Source of the DNA: Acanthochlamys bracteata
Taxonomy: Eukaryota > Streptophyta > Magnoliopsida > Pandanales > Velloziaceae
Length of the DNA stretch: 64,000 nucleotides
Assembly: GCA_019914995.1 (NCBI GenBank)
Contig: CM034143.1
Span: 374,501-438,500, forward strand
Direction of reading: 5' to 3'
Shown: positions 13,362 to 24,646 of the stretch, piece by piece
Layout of the letters: each line of letters opens with the position of its first letter
Position numbering within the stretch: position 1 is the first letter of the stretch
Made by a program: the position numbers and the translations under genes
Notes under the pieces: model-generated
What the model was told of the DNA's origin: nothing
What the model saw: only the letters and a program-made list of their open reading frames with translations
Database searches by the model: none

Positions 13362-13499
13362 CTTTTCGTTTCTTTCTAAAATTTCTTTGAAACACCCTGA
13401 TCTGAAAGATATATCAATACAATCACCGTGAAGAAATTTAATTTTCAATTTTCGACCACGACAGCCGTGAAAAAGCAAGAAGAAGACTTGCCGGCGGCG

Positions 13500-13631
13500 A
13501 TGGTGAAACAAAACACCACCGGGGGCAGTTTGCTACTGCCGGAGATTATTTCTTTGGATCTTAACTCATCTCATTCAGCCGGTTCCTTTTATTGCAAGCA
13601 TATGTTTGAATTCTTCGAGAAATTTCTTTGA
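13500..13631 (+). CDS. Small ORF of unknown function, 43 residues
   Basis: The open frame extends upstream to about 13428 without an ATG; the first ATG in frame is at 13500. The predicted peptide starts MVKQNTTGGSLLLPEIISLD and ends EFFEKFL. I do not recognise a family. Base composition is more GC-rich and coding-like than the flanks, and E2F-like motifs lie upstream. It could be a small gene, the first exon of a gene whose remainder I cannot see, or a relic. Confidence 0.25.
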   Translation: MVKQNTTGGSLLLPEIISLDLNSSHSAGSFYCKHMFEFFEKFL

Positions 13632-14299
13632 TTGAATTTTTAGCTACAGACATGAATTGACAATTCATGTAATTCATGCGCAGTTCATTCCTTGAATGGG
13701 CTCTTCAGAAATGGTGGTGTTTTTATTATGCAATGGGCTTCGTGTTAACTAAATGGGCCTTCTAGACTAAATATGTTAATTAACTAACTAGCTAACTAAC
13801 TAATCAAACAAAACAACAAGCATTATTAATTACATTTTGTCCAAATACTATGTTTAATCATTTGATTTAGTTTAGTTTTGCAAAACCATGCCTTTATAAT
13901 CCTTTACAGAAATTACTGCCCTCTAGATCCATCTTTTTGTCAATTTCACACCCTTTTGTTCTAAAACTGTTTATATATCTAGTTATATGTATACATATAA
14001 CTAATGGAAGTAATATCATGTGTCTAAATTATTATCTCAAATCGCAAATCAACAAGACGTGGAAAATGCGACGACATTCGGAACTCAAATTATAAACGAA
14101 GTGCCACCGGTACACATTCTATCTTTATTTGGTCTGAACTTGTAAAATATAAGTATGGTGTCAGCTGGATAATCTGTGAAACGAATTACTATGGGTCTTA
14201 ATTTGGAAAGTTAATTAAAACTTGTTATAAACAGAAAAAAGAAAAACGAACACGTGGACTTTAGTCGCAGCAGCTGGAGCTGGTCGGCTTCTCTTCTTC
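13632..14299. other. Intergenic, no gene seen
   Basis: AT-rich DNA leading into the promoter of the sphingomyelin-synthase-like gene. A run of TTAACTAACTAG-like repeats occurs near 13775-13805. An ACACGTGG (G-box core) is present at about 14250, within 50 nt of the downstream ATG and so probably in its leader. Confidence 0.4.
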
Positions 14300-15732
14300 A
14301 TGGAATCGGGAAACGCGCTTCCTCTTCGCCGGCGTCGAGCTCGTGCAAACGGTGGAGGAGGAAAAGCGAATCCTAACAAGCCACGTGCGGGTCTAGCGGT
14401 AGCTGCAGCTCTTTACTTGCTTATCGATCTTCTCCGGCTTCGTTCGCCGACGTGGCACGAGAGATTGCAGCCAGTGCTATGGGTTTTCTTGGCTATCGCT
14501 GCCATCGTACGTACGCCGTTCTACACGTTCTGGTCACGTGAGATCAGGGCTGCGCCGGCGTTTCTTGCTGCCATTGTTGTAATGCTCGCCGCGTTGCTGA
14601 CGGAAGCCATCTCGGTTAGGTTCGTTACTGCTGTGCTTGGCCTTGATTGGCACAGGTGAGTTGTCATAGATTTTTGTTGTTGTTGCTGTTGTTGTTGGTT
14701 TTAGCGTTGACGAGGTCAGAGATCTGAGAAAAATGTGATCGTGTTATTAGATGTATAATTGAATCAGTGGAAAAATGTGAATTTGGAGTGTTTTTAACTA
14801 ATCTGGTTGGTAAAAAAAATGTAAACTTTATTGTTGTTTTATGAAAATTTTGGAGCATGGTGTAGTGGTGATTTGGTAGTAGTTGGTATTGTTGTTGTTG
14901 GTGGTGTTCGAGTTGTGGCATTGAAATCGGAGATGTGAGAGATCCTTGTTACATGCATGATTCTGTTAATAGAAAATTATGCTACTTGGGGTATGCTTAC
15001 GGATCTGACTGGTGAAGAAAATGTAAACCTTTGTATTTGCTTTATGAAATTCTTGGAGATTTGCTCAATCGAGATTCAGCAGTAGTAGTATAGCAGCGCT
15101 GATGGTAATTACAATAAATAATAATAATAAACTAAAAATGACAACAAGTGAACTGTAAATCCTGCAGATGTAGTAGAGATCTGAAATATGTATCTTGTGT
15201 TTTGCATATTTCAGTATAAGAAGAATGTAAAGTTTAGTTGGAAGTTATGGTTTCAGCTGATATAAGTGGTAAAAAATGTGAACTTTGTTGTTTTTATCCT
15301 TGAGATTCTTGGAACTGGGTGGTAGAAATTGTGTAGTAATCCTGTCGTCAAATGACATCAAGTGATTCCATAAGCTAGTTTTACACTCCATCAGGTAGAT
15401 AATTTTGTTAAGTCTTTTGTCTTTCAAAGTACAGTCAGATATGATGGAATTCACACTTCCAGGTGAATGGAATGATGTTAAACATTGTTCTTGTTTCTAA
15501 GTTATTGAGCCCTTCATGCATGGTTAGATTAGTGAAAGTGACACTCTACAGATTTAGTCACTATATATTGCATTAAATAGACTCTGAAGCTTACTGCTGT
15601 ATGGGCCTTAAGTTCAAGCAAGTTGAAAAACATTTATATTTATAGTCTTAGGGGATGCTTGGGAGTGCTTCAAAAAAGGAGCTTTTCTGAAACGAAGAAT
15701 ATTTTTGAAAATGAGCTCTATTTTTTTATTTC

Positions 15733-15775
<43 letters not shown>

Positions 15776-17798
15776 TCTTACGACGTAGAATTTTTATGTA
15801 TTTTTTAAAATTTTAAAAAAGCTCTGTAGAATATTGTAGAAGATTTATTGGAAACATGAAATGAAAAGTTGGAATGAAAAGGAGTTTATAAGCAATGCCA
15901 AACATCCCCTTACTTCCATTGCTTTATTCATCATTATTTTTGATGAAACTACTTCCTTAAACCTGACGTTTTACTTGTTGAGTGTAAGAAACTGCATGAA
16001 GTCATGCTATGAGATTAAATTGTTTCCATAAAGAAAATGTTATTGCTTTAATTTCAAGATGTTCTTCTCTTGCTACTTTAGGAAAGCAATAAATGAACAT
16101 TTGACTTGAAGCATGAAATTGGACTATAGCCAAATTGAGTCAATGTCGCATGCCTGTTCAGATTTTCTTTCTAGAAATTGCTTTTAAAATATGGTTAGTA
16201 CAATTCAGTTCTAGAACTTAGCACACACATTATTCTTGACAGATCCGCTTCCCCTCTTCCTGATACTGGCCAGTGGCTGCTTTTAGCATTGAATGAGAAG
16301 CTTCCTGCTGTAGTGACTGACATATTGCGAACACCAATAATTGGCCTTCATCACTATTTAATGCTGTTTATCATGCTTGGTTTCTCCGTTCTTTTTGGCT
16401 CAATAAAAGCTCCAGGTCTTGGACTTGCTGCGAGGTACATGTTCACTATGGCAATAGGTCGTCTCCTTCGAGCCATAACATTTGTCTCTACAATACTTCC
16501 ATCACTACGGCCCTGGTGTGCTGCAACCAAATTTCAGATTCCTCTACACCCTCATCCTTGGGCACAGAATTTTTACATGCCATATGCCCGTGATTCGGAT
16601 GCTCTTCGCACACTAATCAGAACTGATACGCGATATGGTAAGACTAATGATATTGTAACCCTGCTGTATTATGACAAACTTTTCGAACTGAATGAAGCAT
16701 CTGATTTTCAGTTCTCTTGTTGCTTAAGCAAGTGTTGAAGAGTATCCTGGTGAATACCGCCCCGATTGGGGGAAGATGAGCTTCCTGATTGACTTACTGA
16801 GACCTCTTCCAGTGGTGAGATCTTCATGGTACCAGTTATTGAAGAAAGCTGAGGGCGGCTGCAACGACCTGTTATATAGTGGCCACATGCTTGTTGCCGT
16901 TCTCACTGCTATGGCATGGACGGTATGCCCCATTTCTTCTATCTCTTTTGAATTTATTAGTTATCACTATTCTAGTGACAGATCTGATATTGTGCATCAT
17001 TAATGTTCTATATGGGCAATGATACAGATGTGATACTACATGTTTTGAGAAGTTCAAAAAGGAATGGCGTTAGACAGATTAGGAGCTTTAAGTCAATGTA
17101 GCCGATATCTACAATAATCCCAGCAAGCTTACTAATATGGGCGTTAGGCCTTCAACTAAAGGCCAACAAAGTTAAAATCATGGTTGATAGAGCCATCATG
17201 CCGAGAAGCGTGAGCATAAAGTGTATAAATAATGATTGGTTGAAATGAAAGTTTGGTTCTTTTCAACTCCCTCTGCCTGCATAATTAGTTTCTCCAAAAT
17301 AATGGGAGGAAAAAGGTGCACTGTGCTTATCAACCATTTAATGGCATGCCATTTACTGCAGGTGATCCAACATCTTCAATTTTTTAATGCTTATTCTGGT
17401 TCCAGGAGGCATATGGGGGTTGGTCTTCTGCTGCAATATGGCTGCTTGTCCTCCATAGTGCACAGAGAGAGATTCGCGAGCATCACCATTACAGTGTCGA
17501 TGTTGTTGTTGCGATTTATGTTGGCATTCTCTTATGGAGGTTAACTGGTTTCATTTGGTCATCCAAGGACAAGGCTCAAGCCAGGAGACTTGCTAAGCTG
17601 GAAGAGGTCCAGAGTAGACTCATTCACGCAGCAAAAGATTCAGACATTGATGAGATAAGAGATCTTTTGAAGGAAGTAGAACTTGCAGGTCAAGAGAGGC
17701 AAAATTCCCAATGGGTTATCTTGCTATTTGCATCTGTGGCGATTGTGTTTACGCTAGGCTGTGTTCTTCTTGCTTTTATACTGACACGTGATGGATAA
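14300..17798 (+). CDS. Sphingomyelin-synthase-like PAP2 membrane protein
   Basis: Four exons, 14300-14655, 16243-16637, 16729-16922 and 17406-17798, join to about 445 residues. The N terminus is Arg-rich (LRRRRAR), followed by about six to eight hydrophobic segments. The lipid-phosphatase/transferase type active-site motifs are present: SGHMLV with His ~303 in exon 3, and HHHYSVDV with His ~343 and Asp ~347 in exon 4. These correspond to the catalytic His and His/Asp of the PAP2_C/SMS superfamily. A charged helix (~370-410) and a last membrane segment end the protein. It resembles Arabidopsis At1g43580-type 'sphingomyelin synthetase family' proteins; plants lack sphingomyelin, so the true substrate is unknown (a phospho-head-group transfer to ceramide is an inference). 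The exon 3 acceptor (TTAAG/CA) was chosen because it alone keeps the frame. A MITE sits in intron 1. Confidence 0.88.
15651..15909 (+). mobile_element. MITE in intron 1, reference copy with TTA target duplication
   Basis: A 259-bp element with ends GGGGATGCTTGGGAG and GCCAAACATCCCC is flanked on both sides by TTA. It contains an (AAT)n run, an ACGACGTAGAA core and TGAAATGAAAAG near the end. It has no coding capacity. A 3-bp TTA duplication with short inverted ends is the signature of Tourist-like (PIF/Harbinger) MITEs. Confidence 0.8.
15735..15774. repeat. (AAT)n microsatellite inside the MITE
   Basis: About 13 uninterrupted AAT units lie within the MITE at 15651. The same place in other copies of the family has short AATAAT runs, so expansion happened after insertion or in this lineage. 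Confidence 0.85.
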
Positions 17799-19657
17799 GC
17801 AAGAAAATGCCGCATGTGCATTGCTACTCTTGGCAAGTCATCCAACGGACTATTTGATTTTGCAACTCTTGTTGTGTTGTTGTACCATGTCATGCAATTG
17901 CATGGGAAACCTTGTTTTTGTTGATTGTGTTGTACAACTAGCTTACAGAGGCAAAAATCAGCCTCTTTCTGTACTAATTTGTTGTAGCAAATGTTGTATC
18001 AGTAAATACTAAGCTTTCATTAGCTTGTTTTGGAATTTTTTCAAAGTGAAAAGACTGCTTTTTTCTGTATGATAATTCTGTACGAAGATTTCCTTCTAAG
18101 GAGGGCTCAAGAATCTTAGAGTTGTTTTCATTGAACTTGTTGCATCCTCTACTTGTAACGATGCCTGGAACGAGATGAATGGAATGGAAGATATAAAAAC
18201 CAAACAGAGTTCGTCTTCCTTTTGAACTGGCGTTGATTAAACTGCACCAGCTAATATTTTTAACAAGTACACGTAGACCCAATAATCCGTAGCAGTGGAA
18301 CGAACGATGATCACGCTATTGAAAGCAGGCATGCCTTTTTTGAAATTCCATTTCAAAAATATTTTAAAACTTTTCATGCATGCAAAAAATTTTATTAAAA
18401 ATTTGAAAGATGTGAAATTAATTTTACGTCGTTTCAAGTTCTTTTAAAAAATTTATAAGAAAATTTCTGAAAATAAAAAAATATACTTTTCAATTGATTA
18501 TATACTTCCTAGTTATGAAAGAGACTTCCGTTAAGTAATAAATGGGCCGGAAAAAGCAAGAATATAGCGGCCCAGATAACATTATGCGAGCCTATATATA
18601 TTATTAACTGGGTCTACCTTAGGAATTGGTAATTTCTAACTAGGTTCCCTGGCTTATCCAAATTCATATCTTAGTCCCTTTCCTCTGATGAGGTCGAGAC
18701 AAATATATGTACCTAACCAACTTTTCTAGAAAGGAAATAAACCACATATTTCAAAATTAGGACAAGAATAACCGTATTATGCTAAAAGAACCCGTTTCAA
18801 ATTTTAATTAAACATATAGGATTAGAATGGAATGAAAAGAGAGCCCTAAGGTGTTATTTGGGAGCAGTGTAGTCTGACTCGTCCAGGATGAGTCAGTCTA
18901 ATAAAAAGTTAACGACTCGACCGTCTAGATCGAATCTTTGCTTATCGAGTCATAGGTGAGAAACCACGGAGGCAGCAAACTCACGTCGTTCTGGACCCTC
19001 TATCGTGAATGGCTGAATACCGTTACGTTTAGATCTATATACAGCGTGTTTATCTTATAAGTAAAATAGGCGAAGTAAATTTTTTAAAAGTTAATTTAAA
19101 AAATAAAATTTAAAATTTAAAATATTTTATAAAAAATAAAATTTTATATTAATATAATATTTATAGTAAAATTTAAAAGTAAAATTATTTAAAAAAATTT
19201 ATTTTAATATATATATATATATTTTTTATATTAAAAATATGTTAAAAAAATAAATTTGGGGCGTTGGTAAATACGCCCATAGCCGTTGAACACCGCTACA
19301 CTCTCGCGCAAACTCACCCCTCTTATTTCCGTTCTTTATCTTCCCTTGCTTACGTTATCCATTTCGCAATCGAACTTAACGAAATCGAAGGCTCTGCTTC
19401 TTCACCGGTTCTTACTCTCCCTTAAAATCTAAGTTGAAAACGAAATCATGGCGACAACATCGACAACAACAATTTGTACGTTCATATATATTCTTCGTCT
19501 TCGACAGAAACCAACGTAATCTGAAATCGAAAAATAAAAGCAATAAGCAACAGTACTAGTTTAGCATAATCAAGCCTTCTTCGAGAAAGAAGATGATCGA
19601 CATTGAAAGCAAGAACTAATAAAATTGAATCAGCGAAATATACTTACGTTTTTTTTT
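17799..19657. other. Intergenic, no gene seen
   Basis: The presumed 3' UTR of the preceding gene extends to about 18010. The rest is AT-rich with a possible MITE at about 19040-19276. A short open frame from ATG 19448 (MATTSTTTI...) ends quickly and is not supported. Confidence 0.4.
19040..19276. mobile_element. Possible second MITE type with GCGTGTTTA / AAATACGCCC ends
   Basis: AT-rich DNA bounded by GCGTGTTTATCTTATAAG on the left and GGTAAATACGCCC on the right, which are roughly inverted. Similar AAACACGCC ends occur near 20440 and 28168. No target duplication could be established. Confidence 0.35.
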
Positions 19658-20075
19658 TTTATATTGAAATTTTTTGAAACATGCCGGCGACGGATTACCT
19701 CCCATCCTTAGTCTCCGGTAAGAGCAAATCAATTCTGGGCCGTTCGATTCACTAGCATTCGGCTGAAGTGCAGACAGCAGTGCCACATGTCAAAAGATTA
19801 CTGCATTCAATTTAGCATATGGCGCAAATTTTCTCGAACCTCGCAACCGTCGGGGATTCATTTGTTGTTTGTCTCCTTGGTACAACAGCTTCTTGACAGC
19901 ATTTTGATATTAGTTTGAAGGTTTTTGTTCGATTGTGCTTGAAATTCTCACGGTGCTGTTAATCGATTAGTTTTTTATTTCTTAGATTGGTGCATTTGTG
20001 CGCTCGATGTTTGCAATGCTAGAGCTGGTGTAGTTGGTTATTCGAATTCCGATCAACGTAGCCGGAACCGATAGG
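19658..20075 (+). pseudogene. Truncated, frameshifted copy of the ROH1-like gene
   Basis: It starts like the intact gene at 25885-27030 (-): TTTTGAAAC immediately before ATGCCGGCGACGGATTA. It then follows that coding sequence for about 130 codons with many substitutions. The MPATDYLPS start is intact, but small deletions shift the frame soon after (the segment SLRREQINS becomes out of frame) and stops follow. Similarity fades after the counterpart of the LDICNAVRDASDQLR region. The remaining two thirds of the gene is absent. It is in opposite orientation to the intact copy and lies about 5.8 kb from it, with the bZIP gene between. Confidence 0.88.
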
Positions 20076-20543
20076 ATTGATCCAATGGGTCCACTGATGA
20101 CCCATGGAGTAAACCGATTATCTAGCAGCTTTTTTCGAATTGATACTTAAAGATTTGTTTACGTACTTCTTTAAATTCAATTTTTTTGAACTCATTTATA
20201 ATATAAAATAAATTACATAATTAATATAAATTATTTTATTAAAAATTTATTTTTTTTATTTTTTATTAACAAAGGATTAAGTAGATGCAAATAGCAAGAT
20301 AAATAAGTTTTATACTGACACTTAATTTATAATATAAATAATTATAAAATTTTATTTTTTATTAAATATTTTTAAGTTTTAATTTTATTTCTAAACTTAT
20401 TTCTAAAAACATAAATTTATTTTATAATAAACACGCCCTTAGACTAGATCTAACTACACTGCTTGGGAGCGTGTTTTGGATGCTTCTTTCGAATGCACTA
20501 TCGTGATAGAAGAAGAAAAATAACTTTTTTTTTGACAAATTTA

Positions 20544-20575
<32 letters not shown>

Positions 20576-21056
20576 AAATTATTTATTTAAAAAATATATA
20601 TAATATATTTTTATTCAGAACACTATCAAATGTTCTTTAAATAGTGTTACTATTAGATGCAAAATAAGATAAATGTTTATATTATGATTTGACGGTATCA
20701 AGGAATCTTTTTATATGTATTTATTTTTGAAAAATGAGTTGCTAAATTCTTTATGTGGAAATTTAAAGTATTTATGAAAAGAAATTTTTTGAAAATTTTT
20801 AAACATATTATTTTATATTTTAAAAATAAAAATACATATATAATTATTTTATAATCGAAAAACACCTAACAGAAAACTATTAAAGATCGGTTACATAAAA
20901 GGTATCAACAGACTCAACACCGACTTCGTTTCAGAAGAGGTGTCAAATGCTATTATTATGGACTGAACTGCAAATAAAAATTTCTAACACCAAGCAAGAG
21001 TGTGTTAAAGATAGAAAAAAAGAAAGAAATAAAACCCACACTCACGGATCAACCCC
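20076..21056. other. Intergenic, AT-rich, bZIP promoter
   Basis: AT-rich DNA includes an (AT)n run at about 20545-20570 and an AAACACGCCC-like MITE end near 20440. The last ~150 nt before 21057 should hold the bZIP promoter and leader; no TATA is clear. Confidence 0.4.
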
Positions 21057-24000
21057 ATGGCGTCTCCGAGAGTAGTAGCGTCAGCATCGTCGACGAGCTC
21101 CGGCTTATCACGTCAGCCCTCATCAGCAGCATTCGCCGGTTCACTGAACATGGACGATGTGTGGCGGGATGACGTCAGCGTGAGTTCGATGACGTTGGAA
21201 GATTTTCTTGCACGTGCCGACGCTGAGGACGACGACGACGGCGATGAAGAAGTTCATGGGCCGAGTAGTAACAACAACATGGACATGGAAAATAATCAAG
21301 TGTCGGAGTTTCGGAATGAAAGCTTCGGACATAAACCGATGCGAGGGAGTGGGAAAGGGAGAGGGAGGAAGAGATTGGCTGATATTGATCCGGCTGATAG
21401 AGCAGCGATACAGCGACAGAAGAGAATGATTAAGAATAGAGAGTCAGCGGCGAGGTCGAGAGAAAGGAAGCAGGTTTACCATTAAAAAGTGTATATTTTT
21501 TTTGTATTCGGGTTTTCGTTTTTTGTAGATATTGAGTACAGTTTGGATTTTTGTTGATTTTTAGCTTGGTTTATGAGTAAGTTTGTGATTGTTAGAGCTG
21601 GTGGTTGGAGGATCTGTTCATATTGTGCACATTTGGCAGCGTGATTTTTCAGGTTGGCGCTTGAGCAAAGTTGGGCTTGTTTAGGATTTTGAGCTTGATA
21701 TGTTATGGAAGTTCTAATATTTGTTATTTTTTAGCTTGATTTACAATTAAAGTTGTGAACTGTTTCGGTTTTTCTTTGTGGGGTTTTAAGATTGGGGTTT
21801 GAGTAAAGTTGGGATTTCGGCGACTTTTAGCTTGTTTATAGTAAAGTGGGGATGTTTGGAAGTGATGGTTGGAGGATCTCTTCTTTTATTCATGTTTGAC
21901 ACTGCAACTTTTTAGATTGTTTTCCGAGTGATGTTGTGAAATTTAGGTTTTCTGGACAAAGTTGGGACTTTTGGGATTCTTTGTTAATCTTTGTTTGTTT
22001 TATGTAAAGTTGGGACTTCGATTGTTGGATGATCTGCTCATTTTGCGTGTATTTATGAATGTGATTTTTTAGATTTATTTTAGAAGAAATTGGGATTTGT
22101 TGTTTGTCTAGTTTGAGTTCGTATTTTCTATGGGTTTGTTTTTTAATTTTTAGCTTGATTTATAGTTAAGACTGGTGGTTTGGGGGATTCTTTGTTAATT
22201 CTTAGATTGATTTATGTGTAAAGTTGGGATTTTTGGAGTTGATCCAGCAAGAAATCAGTTCATTTTGTGTACATTTGGCTGTGTATTTGGACCTCTTGTT
22301 AGGTTCTTCAATGAAATTTCATAGCTTATTCTAACTTGAAATTGAAATTTAGCTTATGGATTTGAAACTTTGAATTTTGTAGCCAGGTTCATTAGGAGGT
22401 TTGTTGTTTTATTTCTAGATGGAAAGTTCATGTTTTGGTCCTGTATGTTATGAATTACTTCAAGTCAAGAGTTCTTGTTTTTAATTCTGTAAGGTGCTTA
22501 GTTTCTTTGGAATTTGGAGTAGTGCATTATCTAGCAGCTTTGGTGGATAACAATCTGTTACATTTTCTTTGGGATGTTAAATATTGGGATGGTTTATAGT
22601 GGTTTGATAGGCTGTTGTATGCTGCTTTTCATCAAATGTTACTCATCTTTAAGGTGAATTTAGTGTTATAGTAGGGGATTAGATGTGTTTAAGTTTGGAA
22701 GTTAGATTCTTCTGCCAATATTTACAGGCATACACAGCAGAGCTGGAGACGTTGGTAATGCGGTTGGAGGAAGAGCATGCAGTGCTACTCAAGCATCATG
22801 TAAGGTTCTTATTCTAGTGTATTCAGCTAAATATTGTTATCATTCTTTTGCCTGCTTAAGTTGTTGAAAGTGCATTTTCTTGCTCCTAGTCCTAGTAAAC
22901 TTTCAGTAGCAGTAAAAACTTGTTTCACAAATATTAGCTCCAATTATCTTGATAGTTTACATGCAAAACTTTCTGTCTCGCAATAATGAAAAACAGCCAT
23001 TTGAACTGTATTGCTGGAATACCTCGTCCACAAGCATCACATCTTCATTTATTTACTTCCTATTGCTTTTGTACTTCGGGGCTTTCAATTGACAATGATT
23101 TTCGTTTTTCTACCTTTTGTGTGCAGGAAGAGCAGCACAATCAGAGGCTTAAGCAGGTGATCAATCTTTTCTATGAAATTCATTTATTATATTATTTCTC
23201 TCTGGTGTGCCAAGTCGAAAGTTAATAGCGTTAGGCTAGTTACAAAGTTGCAATTGAGATGAGTTTTGTTGCTATTGTCACCTCAATAGCTAATAACTCT
23301 AAACTTCCCCGTCATGGAGTCCACAAACAGTGGCCAAGTATTTACAAAGTAAGTTGCTATTGGCACTGCAACTACAACTCCAAACTCACCTGCTGTTGAG
23401 TCCGCAATAGTGACTAATTAGTTACAACGTTGGTTGGTCTCTATGGAGGCTATCTTAGTTTCCACTGAGGGGATGTTTGGAAGAGTTTTTGAAAAGAGCT
23501 TTTCTGAAACGAAGGGTATTTTTAGAATTTTTGAAAAAACGAGCTCTACTTTTTTTATCTAAAAAAATAATAATAATATTTCATGATGTAGAATTTTTTG
23601 TACTTTCTAATATTAAAAAAAATTCTGTAGGATATTCTAGAAGGTTATTGGGAAACATGAAATGAAAAATTAGAAGGAAAATGAGTTTATAAGCAATGCC
23701 AGACATCACCTGGCTCCTCAACTTAGTCGCTAGCTCTAAACTTACATGCTATTGAGTCAAGCGACTGCCTAGTTACAAAGTCAGCTGCCATTGAGGTGAA
23801 TTTAGTCACTATTGGCTAACTCTAAGTTACTTTCTAGTGAGTTGACCACCTAATTAGTTACAAGTTTGTTGCCAGTGAGGTGAATTACTTGCTATTGAGG
23901 CTACAAATAGTGACCAACTAGTTGCAAAGTTTGTTGCTGTTGAAACTTTAACAGCGAATAAGGTAACCCGCTTTGGAAGTTAGAAGCTCTTTGACATGCT

Positions 24001-24646
24001 CATAGATTGTGTTTAAGGTGGTAGGTTTGGCCTGTGTAAGCCATATAATTACTGGAGCAGTCACTCTTCAAGTGATTGTATTAATAGCTTTGGCTTGAGC
24101 CAATAGTAGAGATATAACAACTCTCTGAAATTTCCCAGTTTTGGAGCTTTTAATTTAAATCAGTCTGTTGTTCTTGAATTAAAACTCGCCAAATAATTTC
24201 TAATAGGCATCAGAGTTCTTGAAAATTTAGTACCAGCTAAGTCTTTGTCATGACGCTTGCTTCGGATTTCTTGGCTTCTATGCCTGGGTTCAGATTACAT
24301 GTCTTATACATATTTGTTTGTTCTTTTCTGGAATCTGAAATAATGAAGGGCAAATGTCATGCCTGTTCCATCTGTTTGAGGCAGAATCTAGTCTTGACTG
24401 CTTACTGTCCTAGCAGATAATGCTGTCTTGGCAGACAAAGTTAATCAGGCAGCTGGGTGGTGCAACCCAAGCTGCAGTTTCTTTTCTGCATTCATTCAGT
24501 AGAATGGTTGAATGGTTTTATGATTGTTGTTCATTTCGTTTTTGTAGATTATTGAGACTGTGATCCCAATTACCAAGGAGAGGAAGCCTAGAACCGCTTT
24601 ACGAAGAACACATTCTGAAGAATTGCCAAAAACGGAAGCCTTCTAG
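21057..24646 (+). CDS. Group A bZIP transcription factor, GBF4-like
   Basis: Four exons, 21057-21473, 22728-22799, 23127-23156 and 24548-24646, join in frame to about 205 residues. The N-terminal half carries a conserved MDDVW...MTLEDFLARA block, the motif of group A (ABI5/AREB/GBF4) bZIPs, followed by an acidic stretch. The basic region QRQKRMIKNRESAARSRERK has the invariant N-x7-R spacing (N127, R135). A short leucine zipper follows (LETLVMRLEEEHAVLL). The C terminus RTALRRTHSEEL resembles the 14-3-3/kinase-target tail of group A proteins such as GBF4. It would bind ACGT-core elements in the nucleus. The protein is short for the group (GBF4 has about 270 residues). Intron 3 carries a repeat array and a MITE. 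Start is the first ATG in the long open exon. Confidence 0.92.
23229..23980. repeat. Degenerate tandem repeat array in bZIP intron 3
   Basis: Imperfect units repeat phrases such as GTTGCTATTG, AACTCTAAACTTAC, GAGTC..CAAATAGTGAC, and CTAGTTACAAAGTT. I count roughly six units with a spacing of about 90-120 nt. The MITE at 23469-23710 is inserted within the array. Borders are approximate. Confidence 0.6.
23469..23710 (+). mobile_element. MITE copy inside the intron 3 repeat array
   Basis: It begins GGGGATGTTTGGAAGAG and ends GCAATGCCAGACATCACC. Internal text (GAGCTTTTCTGAAACGAAGG, TGATGTAGAATTTTTTGTA, GGAAACATGAAATGAAAAAT) closely follows the copy at 15651. The right end has drifted from CATCCCC to CATCACC. 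Confidence 0.75.

Larger units (their letters stand above)
10668..13499. other. Intergenic: CESA leader/promoter and AT-rich DNA
   Basis: About 10668-11215 is probably the 5' leader and proximal promoter of the CESA gene: AACAAC-rich, with repeated CTCTAGAGAGAGA-type motifs. It is followed by very AT-rich DNA with a MITE-like copy at 11680. An open frame at 11219-11569 (+) lacks any recognisable protein feature and is not called. Confidence 0.5.

Noticed and set aside
22986..23225. 79-residue open frame across bZIP exon 3
   Set aside because: It reads mostly intron; only 10 codons in the middle are the true exon.
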